A DNA stretch of 64,000 nucleotides from Sulfurimonas sp. HSL3-7. GTDB lineage: Bacteria; Campylobacterota; Campylobacteria; Campylobacterales; Sulfurimonadaceae. Below, one piece after another: positions 43,886-52,188 of this stretch (within the stretch, counting starts at the first letter, position 1; each line of letters begins with the position of its first letter). The stretch is from positions 1,178,001 through 1,242,000 of the forward strand of contig NZ_CP147919.1 in assembly GCF_039645985.1 (NCBI RefSeq), in the 5' to 3' direction. The notes below the pieces were generated by a model. It made no database searches and was not told where the DNA came from. It was given only the letters and a program-made list of their open reading frames with translations. The position numbers and the translations under genes are program-made.

Positions 43886-45268
43886 ATGAGCATTTTGAAT
43901 GTAAAGAATTACAATCTTATCAGAACGAATTACCATCTCATGAAAGTGGATGAAAAAGAGGTCCTGTTCCATATTCCGAGTTCGTCTGTTTTCGAACTCT
44001 CTGGAGAGAGTTCAAAGGTCTTAAGACAGCTCGAAAATGAGGAAGATATCGACCCGGGACATGTCGAGATACTTGAAGAGTTCAGAGAGTTGGACATTCT
44101 GGGTGCCAAGTTCTTCCTAAAAGAAGAACCGACAAAAATAGAGACGTTCCCGGCAAAAGCGCTGGTGCTGAATGTCACTTCGGGGTGTAACCTGAGTTGT
44201 ACCTACTGTTACAAAGAGGATCTGACCTCGTTGAAGAACAGCGGTGATATGACACTCGAAATAGCCAAAGATGCGATCGACCTCTTTTTTAAAGAGTCCC
44301 CGTATCTACCGGAGTATTCGATCACCTTTTTCGGCGGTGAGCCTATCAGCAATCTGCCGCTGATCAAAGAGATCATCAGTTATGCCAACGACTTCTTTGG
44401 CAGTAAGGGACTCGGGATCGGGTACGGGATGACAACGAACGCCACCTTGCTGACAGATGAGATCATCCATTATCTGCACGACAATAAAGTGGACTTGACG
44501 GTCAGTATTGACGGACCCGAAGCGCTTCACAACAAGACGCGCGTCTATGAGGGCGGAAAAGGAAGTTATGAACGAGTCGTCAAAAACCTCTCATCCCTTC
44601 TTTCGATCTATCAAGACAGAACGGTCGGGGCAAGGGTAACGCTGACGAGAGGCGTGACGGACATCGAGGCCATCTGGAATCACCTCCGCCATGATCTGAA
44701 CTTTAAAGAGGTTGGTTTTGCGCCGGTCACGTCCGGAGAGAGCGATATGTTCAACCTTTCCGATCGCGATCTTTCAAAGGTCTTTGATGGGTTCAGAGTT
44801 TTAGCGGACGATTATATTGCCGAAGCGATCAAAGGAAACTTCAACGGGTTCTCCAACCTGCACAGGACGGTGACCGACATCCATGAAGGCAGAAAGAAAA
44901 AGCTGCCTTGCGGTGCGGGCGTCGGTCTGCTGTCGGTCTCGTATAAAGGCGATATCGATCTCTGCCACCGTTTTACCGGTTCGGAGTATCCTTCTTTCGG
45001 AAGCGTTGCCAAGGGGCTCGATAAAAAAGCACTTTCGACCTTCCTCGAAAAGCGGGCGAACGACAAAGGGACCGACTGCCAGACCTGCCGCATCAGAAAC
45101 CTCTGTGCGGGCGGCTGCTACCACGAGAGCTACATCAAGTACGGGACACCTGAAAAGTCTGTCCTTCATTACTGCGATGAGATGCGTGACTGGATCGATC
45201 TGGCGATCTATGCTTATGTCAAGATCAAGGCCGGAAACCCGGAATTTTTTACAAAATATTTTAAATAA
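43886..45268 (+). CDS. qhpD: Radical SAM/SPASM cross-linking enzyme QhpD
   Basis: A 460-residue radical SAM enzyme with the cluster motif CNLSCTYCYKE near residues 101-111. Barrel motifs ITFFGGEPISN and YGMTTNATLL follow. The C-terminal SPASM part binds two further clusters (LPCGAG, DLCHRF, CQTCRIRNLCAGGCYHESY). QhpD forms the three Cys-to-Asp/Glu thioether links in the gamma subunit in the cytoplasm. It lies directly between qhpA (9-bp gap) and the gamma gene it modifies, which fixes its identity among SPASM proteins. Confidence 0.95.
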   Translation: MSILNVKNYNLIRTNYHLMKVDEKEVLFHIPSSSVFELSGESSKVLRQLENEEDIDPGHVEILEEFRELDILGAKFFLKEEPTKIETFPAKALVLNVTSGCNLSCTYCYKEDLTSLKNSGDMTLEIAKDAIDLFFKESPYLPEYSITFFGGEPISNLPLIKEIISYANDFFGSKGLGIGYGMTTNATLLTDEIIHYLHDNKVDLTVSIDGPEALHNKTRVYEGGKGSYERVVKNLSSLLSIYQDRTVGARVTLTRGVTDIEAIWNHLRHDLNFKEVGFAPVTSGESDMFNLSDRDLSKVFDGFRVLADDYIAEAIKGNFNGFSNLHRTVTDIHEGRKKKLPCGAGVGLLSVSYKGDIDLCHRFTGSEYPSFGSVAKGLDKKALSTFLEKRANDKGTDCQTCRIRNLCAGGCYHESYIKYGTPEKSVLHYCDEMRDWIDLAIYAYVKIKAGNPEFFTKYFK

Positions 45269-45279
45269 GGGAAGAAAAG

Positions 45280-45600
45280 ATGAAACATTTAAAACCAATA
45301 ACACCAAAGGCAGAGCTTTTGGAAGAGGCTGTTGAAAGCGGTACCGCCAAAGAGGTCGTCGCGATGTCGAGTATCGTCGGCTGTGTCACAACGTTCGATC
45401 CGGGCTGGGAAGTCGATGAGGATGGAGGACTTGCGAGTCTCTGCCAGCCTCTGCAGGCAGACTTATACGGTTGTTCCGATCCGTGCTGGTGGCCGACACA
45501 GGTACCGGATACCTCGTCGAGCTACAAAAAGTGGGCTGACAAATCCCCGTCAACGAAAGACGACTGGCGGGAACTTGACAATGTGTATCCAAAAAAATAA
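45280..45600 (+). CDS. qhpC: Quinohemoprotein amine dehydrogenase gamma subunit (CTQ-bearing)
   Basis: A 106-residue precursor. Taking a 28-residue leader (to Ala28), the mature chain has 78 residues. All known cross-link residues match the Pseudomonas/Paracoccus numbering: Cys7, Glu16, Cys27, Asp33, Cys37, Cys41, Trp43 and Asp49 (precursor C35, E44, C55, D61, C65, C69, W71, D77). Cys37 and Trp43 form the cysteine tryptophylquinone cofactor. The other three pairs are thioether bridges. The leader is not a Sec signal peptide, so export needs QhpF and removal needs QhpE. The gene is short but strictly conserved in these positions. Confidence 0.95.
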   Translation: MKHLKPITPKAELLEEAVESGTAKEVVAMSSIVGCVTTFDPGWEVDEDGGLASLCQPLQADLYGCSDPCWWPTQVPDTSSSYKKWADKSPSTKDDWRELDNVYPKK

Positions 45601-45615
45601 GGTGAGGGAAAAGAG

Positions 45616-46743
45616 ATGCTAAACAAAAAAATTACTATAAACATAATAGGTCTTGTAGCTATGTCTATGGCGTTTTCAGGCTGTGCAAAAACGGCCTTGA
45701 CTGAGAAAGCGCCAACGGCAGACTCGGGTCAGGATTATCTGGTCACAATGACGAGACCGAACAACCTTGTCCTGGTCGATCTTGAGACAAATAAAGTGAT
45801 CAACGAGTGTAAAATCGACGAAAGCTTCTCTCCTGGAGGGGTTATACTCGCACCGGATTACAAGACGGCCTACATCATCGGCGGCTTCGGCGAAGAGATT
45901 GCCGGCTATGAGATCGACACCTGTAAAAAGGTCTTTCATACCTCTTTGACGCAGGGTGACATCAAGGGGCAGACTCTTTCAGGTCTTGCCGTCAGTGAAG
46001 ACAGCAAGAAAGTCTATGTCATCTATAATAGAACAAAGATGGGACTGGACCGTTATACGGTTCTAGACCCGATGTTCTCTGTTTATGATGTCAAAGACGG
46101 GCTTGATGCAAAAGAGGTGAAGAGCTTCGTGATACCGAGACAGATGACGGAGATCAGTACAGCCTATGACGGTACGGTTTTCGGGATCGGTTCGGCCCTC
46201 TATGAGATCAACCCGAACACGGGCGATATCAAAGTCGTCAAAAAGATCGTCGGGTGGGACAGAAAAGGTTACAGCGACGCGGACTCTGCCGGGAATTACC
46301 TCATAGGACAGCAGCAGGGTGATTTCTCGACACTGTATGCGACCTTGAAGTATGAAGACCCGGATGTCCCTTCTGAAGATGGGACCTGGTACTGGGGTAT
46401 TACAAGTGTGGACCTGAGAACAAAAGAGGTGACGCAGGTTGAGTTTACGGAGTATGAGACCTTGATGTTTACGGCGATCAGAAGTCCGAACGATTCGAAC
46501 ATTCTTTACGGTTCACTCAATGACTTGAGCAAGTTCGATATTAAAAATCAGAAGGTGCTCAACCGTATCACACTGGATCACACCTATTACAGTGTCGTTC
46601 CTTCGCCGGACGGCAGCAAATTGTATGTGGGCGGTTGTTTGGATGACATTACCGTTTATGACGAAGCAACGTTCGAAAAACTGGGCAAGATCCACCTCTC
46701 CGGCGATATGGGTGCGGCAGCAATGCAGATCTTCCATAAATAA
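45616..46743 (+). CDS. qhpB: Quinohemoprotein amine dehydrogenase beta subunit (seven-bladed propeller, lipoprotein)
   Basis: A 375-residue protein with beta-propeller repeats (for example YLVTMTRPNNLVLVDLETNKVIN, then APDYKTAYIIGGFGEE, and PSPDGSKLYVGGCLDDITVYD near the end). In known enzymes this subunit contributes to the active-site cavity around CTQ. The N terminus has a lipobox, AFSGC, with Cys23, preceded by a hydrophobic stretch, so the mature subunit is probably lipidated, which is unusual. It follows qhpC at a 15-bp gap. Confidence 0.92.
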   Translation: MLNKKITINIIGLVAMSMAFSGCAKTALTEKAPTADSGQDYLVTMTRPNNLVLVDLETNKVINECKIDESFSPGGVILAPDYKTAYIIGGFGEEIAGYEIDTCKKVFHTSLTQGDIKGQTLSGLAVSEDSKKVYVIYNRTKMGLDRYTVLDPMFSVYDVKDGLDAKEVKSFVIPRQMTEISTAYDGTVFGIGSALYEINPNTGDIKVVKKIVGWDRKGYSDADSAGNYLIGQQQGDFSTLYATLKYEDPDVPSEDGTWYWGITSVDLRTKEVTQVEFTEYETLMFTAIRSPNDSNILYGSLNDLSKFDIKNQKVLNRITLDHTYYSVVPSPDGSKLYVGGCLDDITVYDEATFEKLGKIHLSGDMGAAAMQIFHK

Positions 46744-46755
46744 AAAGTAGAAGAG

Positions 46756-48414
46756 ATGTTTTCTGCAATGCCGCCATTGATCAAAAATACGATCCTTCCG
46801 CTTCTGAAAGAGAACAGGAGAGGGTTTTTTGTCATCTTCCTGTTGTCGACGCTCGTCTCTTTGAGCGGCGCATTGCAGCCATTTATCATGCAGCACATCA
46901 TCGACGATGCGCTGCTCTCGGCTAACCTGGATCAGCTCTTTATCCTGGTTGCCGTATCGTTTTTCCTGACCATCTTTGCTATGTTCATCAGCAGTGTCAA
47001 CGAACTTTTTTACACTTCGACATCGATGAATGTGCTGTTTGCGTTCAGAGAGAAGATCTTCGCAAGACTCTTTCTGCACAACAAACAGTTTATGACCCGT
47101 TACCACTCGGCCGATCTTATGTCAAGGGTGCAGGGTGATGTCAGCGAACTGCAGCGTTTCTTTACGGACTCGCTCTTCGCGCTCTTCTCAACTATCATTA
47201 GTCTTGTGTTTATCTCGGTCATCATCTATGCGTATAACATAAAACTAATGATACTGATCATCGTCTTCCTGCCGATCGAGTTCTTCTGTCTAAGGCCGCT
47301 CTACCCGCATATGCATGACAGTACCAAGAATGTACGTGAAAGCACGTCGGACATCAGCAAGTTTTTTATAGAGAGTTTCCGCTACATCCCGGTGCTCAAA
47401 AACCTGGGGGCGAAAGAGGGGACCATCGCTAAACTGGGCACGATCCAAAACGACTATAAAGAGGTCGTTATAAAGAACAAGAAACTCAATCTGCTCTTTA
47501 CGCAGCTGCCTGCTTTCATCTCGTTGCTGGGCAAAACCCTTATTATCTCATACGGCGGCTACCTGACCATCAACGGGGAGCTTAAACTGGGTGAGCTGAT
47601 CGCGTTTTTGACCTATTTCGGCATGATCCTGGCCCCGGTCAATACGATACTGGGGATCATCAACAACCTGCCCAAAGTCAAAGTCAGTCTGAACAGGGTA
47701 ATGGAGATCCTGCCGAACGAGGAGCAGCCCAAAAGATTCCGCGCTGAGCGTTTCGATATTGCCGTAGAGGGACTCTCCTTCGCCTACGGGGACAATGTTA
47801 TCTTCGAGGGTTTGAACCTCTGCATCGCAGAGAAGAGCAAAATAGCGATCATCGGCAGGAACGGCATCGGTAAAAGTACCTTTGGCGACCTGCTGTGCGG
47901 TCTGCAGTCATGTACTCAAGGAACCGTTTCGATCGGCATGCAAGAGATAGGCAAAGAGAACTTTACGAACCTGCACCATTACATCGTCAAACTGGAACAG
48001 ACGCCGGTCATCTTCGACGACACGCTGCGCGGGAACCTGCTGCTGGCCAAACCGGACGCGAGTGACGAAGAGCTGATCGCCTCTCTGGAGCAGACCGGGA
48101 TGCTGGCATGGTTCGAGAGCCTGCAAGAGGGGCTGGAGACCAATATCTACGAAGCAGGGGACAACCTCTCCGGCGGGCAGAAGCAACGGATCGCACTCTC
48201 AAGGATCATCCTGCTTAAACCAAAGATCATTATTCTCGACGAGTTTACCTCCGCGATCGACCGGAAAGATACCGAGTGGTTTTTTGAGAACATCACCGGG
48301 CTCTTTCCGGAGGCTACAATCGTTGCCATAACGCATCATCTCGACATGTTGCGCCATTTCGACACGGTCTATGAACTCGATGAGCAGACCTTCAAGGAGG
48401 TGAAACATGGCTGA
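46756..48414 (+). CDS. qhpF: ABC-type exporter QhpF
   Basis: A 552-residue half-transporter with six spans in the N-terminal half and an ATPase domain in the second. The ATPase has GRNGIGKST (Walker A), VKLEQTP (Q loop), NLSGGQKQRIALSR (signature) and KIIILDEFTS (Walker B). H of the switch is in ITHHLDM. It is probably the transporter that moves the cross-linked gamma subunit to the periplasm. A fused peptidase domain is not present; cleavage is left to QhpE. Confidence 0.92.
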   Translation: MFSAMPPLIKNTILPLLKENRRGFFVIFLLSTLVSLSGALQPFIMQHIIDDALLSANLDQLFILVAVSFFLTIFAMFISSVNELFYTSTSMNVLFAFREKIFARLFLHNKQFMTRYHSADLMSRVQGDVSELQRFFTDSLFALFSTIISLVFISVIIYAYNIKLMILIIVFLPIEFFCLRPLYPHMHDSTKNVRESTSDISKFFIESFRYIPVLKNLGAKEGTIAKLGTIQNDYKEVVIKNKKLNLLFTQLPAFISLLGKTLIISYGGYLTINGELKLGELIAFLTYFGMILAPVNTILGIINNLPKVKVSLNRVMEILPNEEQPKRFRAERFDIAVEGLSFAYGDNVIFEGLNLCIAEKSKIAIIGRNGIGKSTFGDLLCGLQSCTQGTVSIGMQEIGKENFTNLHHYIVKLEQTPVIFDDTLRGNLLLAKPDASDEELIASLEQTGMLAWFESLQEGLETNIYEAGDNLSGGQKQRIALSRIILLKPKIIILDEFTSAIDRKDTEWFFENITGLFPEATIVAITHHLDMLRHFDTVYELDEQTFKEVKHG

Positions 48415-49042
48415 GAGAGAGGTGTTTGTAGCGCTGATCGACAGCGGCTGCAGTTTCGAGACCTACTACAAGGCGGCCATAGAGGTTGAAGCAAAGAGAC
48501 CGAAGGTGGTCGAGCCGAAAGCAGTACGTTTCAAACACGGCGACACGGTCGGCGCGATCATTACGGAGGCAGCCAATGTCGCACTCTATGATATCCAGGT
48601 TTTCGACGAACGTCTGGCAACGACACCGTTACATGTTCTCGGGGCTTTGGAGTACATGATGGAAAAGAAGGTCGACCTTATCCATCTGAGTCTGGGGCTA
48701 AAAACGAACTACAGGGAGATCGAATCGCTTTGCGAAGCATTGATTGAAAAAGGGGTCGCCATCGTCGCCTCTTTTCCGAGAGCGGGGGCGGAGTTTGTCT
48801 ACCCGGCCTCGTATGACGGTGTCATCAGCGTGACCTCGGACGGCATGTGCGCCGAGGGCGAGGTCAGCCTGCTTAACGAGAAGAGACTGATTTTCGGGGC
48901 CAATCCTTTGTCAAATGTTGAGGGTGTGGGCGGTTCCAGTGTTGCCGTCGCAAAATTCACCAGGCTCTTCTGCCGCTATCTCGGGGAAGGCTATAGTCGG
49001 GATGAGAGCCTGGAACTTATAAAGAAAGGGGCTATACGATGA
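48407..49042 (+). CDS. qhpE: Subtilisin-like serine protease QhpE
   Basis: A 211-residue S8-like protein with the catalytic triad Asp12 (ALIDSG), His44 (FKHGDTVGAI) and Ser177 or Ser178 (GVGGSSVAVAKF). No signal peptide is present, so it works in the cytoplasm. In Paracoccus, QhpE removes the 28-residue leader of the gamma subunit after QhpD has made the cross-links. It is much shorter than secreted subtilisins. It overlaps qhpF by 8 bp and qhpG by 4 bp. Confidence 0.93.
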   Translation: MAEREVFVALIDSGCSFETYYKAAIEVEAKRPKVVEPKAVRFKHGDTVGAIITEAANVALYDIQVFDERLATTPLHVLGALEYMMEKKVDLIHLSLGLKTNYREIESLCEALIEKGVAIVASFPRAGAEFVYPASYDGVISVTSDGMCAEGEVSLLNEKRLIFGANPLSNVEGVGGSSVAVAKFTRLFCRYLGEGYSRDESLELIKKGAIR

Positions 49043-50373
49043 GTAGTGAAAAGAGCTGTCTGGTCCTGGGTGCAGGCATCGCCGGTGTTACCACGGCGAT
49101 CGGGCTGAAAAAGCTCGGTTTCGGGGTGACGCTTTTTTATAAAAGACGTCCTTTTACCGCTTATGAAGGTTTTTCGGAAAAGACGAAAGAGGGGCTGCTC
49201 TCAAGCGGCTGCAGCAGGGCTTCACGGCTGCTTGAAATCGAGTCGGTCCGAAATGCCAACTGGGCTGAAGCGTCTGAAAAAGTCAATTACGAATATGTCG
49301 TCTGCCGCGATGATCTCGACCGTGCGCTGCTCGAAGATGCCGGGTCCTCCGGCGTCGTCTGTGTGGAGGCGACGGTGGTCGGCGGCATCGACTGCAGTGA
49401 AGCGCGGCCGAAGGTCGGCTATAAGTACAACGGCCGCCAGTTCGAATCGGCGGCGGATTTTATCGTTGACGCGAGGGGAAGGTTTACCCCTTTCAAAGAG
49501 GCCTATGTCTGTGGACCGAAAAGCTTTTCCATTCTTCAGGAGCTCGAGATAGAAGCGATGAATGAAAAACGGACCTCAATTGACTCAACGCAGGACGGCT
49601 GGGTGTGGCAGGCCTATGTCGGCGGTAAACGGGGGTATGTACAGTTTACCTGCGACGAAAGCACGGCGGCGTCAGTCAACAGTTTTGAGGACCTTTTGGC
49701 ACTGCTGAGCGGACAGAACGCGGAGCTGTGGAGTCTGAAGAGTGCGAAACCGGTGAAACGGATCGTTAAAAGGGATGCCTACAGCAAGCTGCACAGAGAG
49801 ATCATTAATGAGAAGATGATGCTGGTGGGTGATGCGGCGTCCAGCATTGACCCGCTCTCAGGAAACGGTGCCTTTCAGGCGATGAGTATGTCGAGTATCG
49901 CCCCTTTCGTTGTCAACACGATTTTAGAGGGCAGTGCCGATGAAAAGCAGACTGCGATCGATTTTTACAAAGAGCGGGTCCGTTTGATCTTTGACAAGTT
50001 CTCGAAGGTGGGAAGGGATTTTTACAGACTCGAACAACGCTATGAGAGCGGTTTCTGGCAGGAACGTCAGAACTGGCCTTCGGAAGTATCTGCAGGTGTG
50101 CAGACCCTTCCGCGCATTGAAAAAAGAGCCGTTGTGAAAGTACCGAATATCCATGCTCAGGAGGTCGTTATTACGAAAAGCAACCCGATGGGTGTCTGTT
50201 ACTACGGCGATCTCGAAGTGGTAGCTCTCGCAAGGCTGTGTCTTGAAAATACGCCTGAACAGTCGTGGAACTATGTGGATGATTTTTGCAGGGACCGGGC
50301 GCTACCTTCTGCAACAGCCAATTCCCTGAAACATTGGCTTGTATCACAGAACATAGTAAGTATCAGTCATTGA
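49039..50373 (+). CDS. qhpG: FAD-dependent monooxygenase QhpG
   Basis: A 444-residue flavoprotein of the halogenase/hydroxylase type. It has the N-terminal FAD fold LVLGAGIAGVTTAIGLKKLG, and MLVGDAASSIDPLSGNGAFQAM near residue 270. QhpG dihydroxylates the cofactor Trp of the gamma subunit to allow CTQ formation. It is the last gene of the operon (4-bp overlap with qhpE). The next gene is on the other strand. Confidence 0.93.
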   Translation: MSSEKSCLVLGAGIAGVTTAIGLKKLGFGVTLFYKRRPFTAYEGFSEKTKEGLLSSGCSRASRLLEIESVRNANWAEASEKVNYEYVVCRDDLDRALLEDAGSSGVVCVEATVVGGIDCSEARPKVGYKYNGRQFESAADFIVDARGRFTPFKEAYVCGPKSFSILQELEIEAMNEKRTSIDSTQDGWVWQAYVGGKRGYVQFTCDESTAASVNSFEDLLALLSGQNAELWSLKSAKPVKRIVKRDAYSKLHREIINEKMMLVGDAASSIDPLSGNGAFQAMSMSSIAPFVVNTILEGSADEKQTAIDFYKERVRLIFDKFSKVGRDFYRLEQRYESGFWQERQNWPSEVSAGVQTLPRIEKRAVVKVPNIHAQEVVITKSNPMGVCYYGDLEVVALARLCLENTPEQSWNYVDDFCRDRALPSATANSLKHWLVSQNIVSISH

Positions 50374-50517
50374 TATCTTGTTCGCCATGCGCGGATTAAT
50401 AGTGTTATGAAGCTGTATGGTGTGTCCAAAGTGGTCTGTAACCATGAAAGAGCTATCCATCACGGTAAGATTACTATATAAGGTAATCAATTGTTTATAC
50501 TGTCGGCTGCGCAGCAC

Positions 50518-51624
50518 TCATATGAATTCGATGCGGTTTCTGCCCTTTTCTTTTGCTGCGTAGAGCGCACTGTCCGCTCTTTTGATGATCGATGCGATGG
50601 TGTCGCCGTTGTTATAGAGCGTCACACCGAAGCTTGCTGTTACGTCTCCGACCTTTTCAAAAGTATGGTTTTCGATTTTCTGGCGGAGTTCTTCCGCCAA
50701 TGTCAGGAGCTCATCGGTATTCGTTTCCAGGTAGATGATAATAAATTCTTCGCCGCCCCAGCGCACGGCTTTGTCAGTCGAACGAAGATGCTCTTTGATC
50801 AGCTCCGCTATACTCACGAGAACGGCATCGCCCACCTGATGCCCGTAGTTGTCGTTGACGTTCTTGAAGTGGTCTATGTCCAAAACGACTATCCCGAAGG
50901 CATGCCCGAAACGCTGGCTCCGGTCCAGTTCGTTTTGCAGGATCTCGTCGAGCCTGGTGCGGTTGAACAGCTCTGTCAATTTATCGGTCACCGCTAAGCG
51001 TTCGAGCTGATCGTGGTTAAGAAAAACACGTTTATTGGATCTTTCCAGAAGGTAGGCGCCCAAAAGACCGAACGAGAATGCCGAAAACATCCAGAAAAAA
51101 TGCATGATGAAAAGTTCTTGCGGAAGCGGGAAGAGGAAAAAGGTCGTAATAAAGACGACCGTGAATGTTGAGAATGCGCTGAGTGTTGCCTGCATCAGCC
51201 GCAGTCCGGAGACGGTGAATGTCCAGAACAGTATAAGATAGAGCTCAGTCAGGTAGGTGGCAGGATTGTCTACATTCGCAACGATAACCAGGTTCCCGAC
51301 AGACGCACCAATAGGTGCCAGGAGCAGCAAAGTGACCGCTAACTCGGGAAGTTTTTTTGAAAAGGAAAGCAGACTTATTAAAAACAGGACAGGCGCGATA
51401 AGATATAAATGGATCGTTGTCATCATCGGTACCATTTGCGGGGGCGCGACATAATGGTCCAGCAGAGAATATATCACATACAGGGTTCCGGTAAGAAAAC
51501 TTACAGCAGAGATCTGTAGACGGTTTAACGAGGCGAGCCACGTATTGAACTCTTCTTCGACTCTTTTGTTTTGAAAGTGATTGGGATGGAAATGATGATA
51601 TGAGTCTATTTGTTTGTCTGTCAT
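50518..51624 (-). CDS. Membrane-bound diguanylate cyclase (GGDEF)
   Basis: A 368-residue protein with about six to seven spans in the first 200 residues and a C-terminal GGDEF domain: LDIDHFKNVNDNYGHQVGD, then RSTD (I-site) five residues before GGEEF, and ADSALYAAKEKGRN at the end. All catalytic and inhibitory-site residues are present, so it should make c-di-GMP and be subject to product inhibition. The input signal is unknown. It is convergent with the qhp operon and related to the pseudogene at 40949. Confidence 0.93.
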   Translation of the reverse strand: MTDKQIDSYHHFHPNHFQNKRVEEEFNTWLASLNRLQISAVSFLTGTLYVIYSLLDHYVAPPQMVPMMTTIHLYLIAPVLFLISLLSFSKKLPELAVTLLLLAPIGASVGNLVIVANVDNPATYLTELYLILFWTFTVSGLRLMQATLSAFSTFTVVFITTFFLFPLPQELFIMHFFWMFSAFSFGLLGAYLLERSNKRVFLNHDQLERLAVTDKLTELFNRTRLDEILQNELDRSQRFGHAFGIVVLDIDHFKNVNDNYGHQVGDAVLVSIAELIKEHLRSTDKAVRWGGEEFIIIYLETNTDELLTLAEELRQKIENHTFEKVGDVTASFGVTLYNNGDTIASIIKRADSALYAAKEKGRNRIEFI

Positions 51625-51936
51625 AGGGCAAATATCCTCGTTTTAGATAGGTGGTTTTTCTCAGTTATGAATGATCTTATCAAAAAATGATTAGACAGGT
51701 AATAATAGATGTTGGCCATTCCGAGCTTAATTCTAACATACAGTTTAATGCACCTCTGACATTTTTGGTTACAAAACGTTGTATAAGTTTTAATCGAACG
51801 TATCGAATCAGGCCGCTGTGCGAATGTATTCCTCTATTTCGGTGCTTCTGCGCAATACGTTGAGAACGCATTCCGATGATATCACATTGTTTAGGTAAAA
51901 TTAGTCCATACATAAAACGCAAGGACCACTTTACTC
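51625..51936. other. 312-bp gap with a possible IS remnant
   Basis: No confident gene is present. A minus-strand frame (51680-51922, 80 codons) has no recognisable domain. Bases 51868-51885 (GCATTCCGATGATATCAC) resemble the terminal repeat sequence that I recall from some IS21-family elements; no transposase is left. A TAAAAT-type -10 before the next gene is at its right end. Confidence 0.3.
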
Positions 51937-52167
51937 ATGAGCGAAGAACACAAGAACAACCCGTTGCACGGCATCACCCTCAAAGCCATGCTTGAAAGCC
52001 TGGTTGAGCACTACGGATGGAAAGAGCTTTCCAACTATATTGAGATACGCTGTTTCTACAATGATCCTTCCATCAACTCAAGCCTCAAATTTCTGCGAAA
52101 GACACCCTGGGCGAGAAAGAAGGTCGAGGATCTTTACATCGACATGATCAAGAGCCGTTCAAAATAG
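51937..52167 (+). CDS. VF530 family small DNA-binding protein (DUF2132)
   Basis: A 76-residue protein beginning [35 protein letters not shown], then [22 protein letters not shown], which are the landmark positions of the VF530/DUF2132 family. Family members are described as small helical DNA-binding proteins. Function is unknown. It precedes the symporter gene by 21 bp and may share a transcript. Confidence 0.88.
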   Translation: MSEEHKNNPLHGITLKAMLESLVEHYGWKELSNYIEIRCFYNDPSINSSLKFLRKTPWARKKVEDLYIDMIKSRSK

Positions 52168-52188
52168 CCATGCAGTAAGGAAAAGCAG

